Origin: an uncultured Eubacteriales bacterium
GTDB taxonomy: Bacteria; Bacillota; Clostridia; Christensenellales; DTU072
Direction of reading: 5' to 3'
DNA length: 6,042 nt
Assembly (NCBI GenBank): GCA_902766325.1
Contig: CACXDF010000002.1
Span: forward strand, 1 to 6,042
The position numbers were made by a program, and so were the translations under genes. The notes beneath the pieces were generated by a model. It saw nothing but the letters and a program-made list of their open reading frames with translations, did no database searches and was not told the origin of the DNA. Each line of letters begins with the position of its first letter. Position 1 is the stretch's first letter. Positions 5,334-6,042 of the stretch are shown here, one piece after another.

Positions 5334-6042
5334 ATGATAGTTCCTTTTTCACCGCCCGATATTTCCGAATTGGAAATCAATGAAGTTATCGAAGCTATTA
5401 AAAGCGGTTGGATAACGACAGGCGGTCGCGTTAAAAAATTTGAAAAACAGATTGCCGAGTACGTTGGAGTTTCGTCTGACGTGCCCAACTGTGTCTGCTT
5501 GAATTCGCAGACCGCTTGCGCGGAACTAAGCCTTCGTTTGCTCGGTATCGGTCCGCAGGAAGGCGGAAACCGTGACGATGAAGTCATTACCTGTGCTTAT
5601 ACTTATACGGCGAGCGCTTCCGTCATTTGCCACGTCGGAGCGAAGCCGGTTATCCTTGATTGTCAAAAAGACAGTCTCGAAATGGATTATGATGCCCTTG
5701 AAAAAGCGATCAATGAGCATACGAAAGCTATCATTCCCGTTGACATCGCCGGTATTCCTTGCGATTATGACAAGATTTTCGAAATCGTTGAAAGGAAGAG
5801 GCACCTTTTCAAACCCAATAACAAACTGCAGACAGCCATCGGTCGGATAGCTGTCGTCGAAGACGCCGCGCATGCTATCGGAGCAAGCTATAAAGGTAAA
5901 AAAATCGGCAGTATCGCCGACTTTACCAATTTTTCTTTCCATGCGGTTAAGAATCTGACAACAGGAGAGGGCGGCGCCCTCGCTTGGCGTCGTTTCGACG
6001 GTATCGACGACGCGGAAATCTACCACCAATTGCAGCTTTATA
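5334..6042 (+). CDS. DegT/DnrJ/EryC1/StrS-family sugar aminotransferase (3' end outside window)
   Basis: The first 236 residues of a PLP-dependent enzyme that normally transfers an amino group from glutamate to a keto-sugar nucleotide, giving amino sugars for surface glycans. PLP-site residues are visible: NSQTA (57-61; usually SGTAA) for the phosphate, D177 and H180 in VEDAAHAIG, S201, and Schiff-base lysine K206 in SFHAVKNLTTGEGGA. DEVIT (82-86), YTYTAS (89-94) and VDIAGIPCDYD (136-146) are also typical. Compared with the short form there is extra sequence at 75-81 (QEGGNRD) and at about 154-172, as in a subgroup carrying FSFHAVKNLTT. It starts 10 nt after the loaP-like stop with no clear Shine-Dalgarno site (only AGAAG about 15 nt upstream), so translation may depend on coupling. 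The C-terminal third is missing. Confidence 0.93.
   Translation, partial: MIVPFSPPDISELEINEVIEAIKSGWITTGGRVKKFEKQIAEYVGVSSDVPNCVCLNSQTACAELSLRLLGIGPQEGGNRDDEVITCAYTYTASASVICHVGAKPVILDCQKDSLEMDYDALEKAINEHTKAIIPVDIAGIPCDYDKIFEIVERKRHLFKPNNKLQTAIGRIAVVEDAAHAIGASYKGKKIGSIADFTNFSFHAVKNLTTGEGGALAWRRFDGIDDAEIYHQLQLY

Noticed and set aside
4733..5587. 284-codon minus-strand ORF covering the whole loaP-like gene
   Set aside because: It is produced by the strong CTC/GTC bias of the plus-strand gene. The translation is rich in D/E/F/V and lacks recognisable domains, while the plus frame has clear NGN and KOW domains.
5526..6029. 167-codon minus-strand ORF in the aminotransferase region
   Set aside because: The plus-strand aminotransferase has intact PLP motifs through the same stretch, and the minus-strand product resembles no family.
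1..6042. Mobile elements, CRISPR arrays, tRNA or rRNA genes
   Set aside because: No transposase or integrase frames, no regularly spaced repeats, and no tRNA- or rRNA-like conserved segments were seen on either strand.

Overview
This window is the inside of a bacterial surface-polysaccharide (capsule, exopolysaccharide or wall-glycan) locus, with every recognisable gene on the + strand. A LoaP-type NusG paralog, a TagGH/Wzm-Wzt-like exporter, dense ATGA/TAATG gene junctions, good purine Shine-Dalgarno sites and medium GC content point to a Bacillota (Clostridia-like) organism. This is an inference; no ribosomal or housekeeping marker is present.

Layout. Positions 1-4532 are the 3' part of one tightly packed operon. 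It holds the C-terminal end of an unidentified protein (1-399), a GT4 glycosyltransferase (392-1468), a DUF4422 putative glycosyltransferase (1465-2331), an ABC-2 polysaccharide-export permease (2331-3140), its ATPase (3148-3900) and a minimal polyprenyl-phosphate sugar-1-phosphate transferase (3903-4532). Junctions overlap by 8, 4 and 1 nt or leave gaps of 7 and 2 nt, so co-transcription is likely. Read together: the sugar-phosphate transferase loads the first sugar on undecaprenyl phosphate, the GTs extend it on the cytoplasmic face, and the Wzm/Wzt-like pair flips or exports the lipid-linked glycan.

Positions 4533-4783 form a 251-bp intergenic region rich in signals. They are a weak hairpin over the stop codon of the preceding gene, a perfect four-run C tract (a G-quadruplex motif on the minus strand), two 9-bp perfect AT-rich inverted repeats flanking or overlapping a sigma70/sigmaA-like promoter (4603-4631), and a leader of about 145 nt. 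The leader contains several short hairpins, a pair of mutually exclusive stems and a 33-codon ORF that ends 5 nt before the next start codon.

Positions 4784-6042 begin a second transcription unit: a LoaP-like processive antitermination factor (4784-5323) and then a DegT/DnrJ/EryC1/StrS-type sugar aminotransferase running off the right edge (5334-6042). A LoaP-type gene as first gene of a polysaccharide operon suggests it helps RNA polymerase read through the long downstream cluster. The best candidates for something under-described are the structured leader in front of loaP, its small ORF, the G4/C-tract boundary between the two operons, and the very biased codon use of the loaP-like gene (13 of 15 leucines are CTC).
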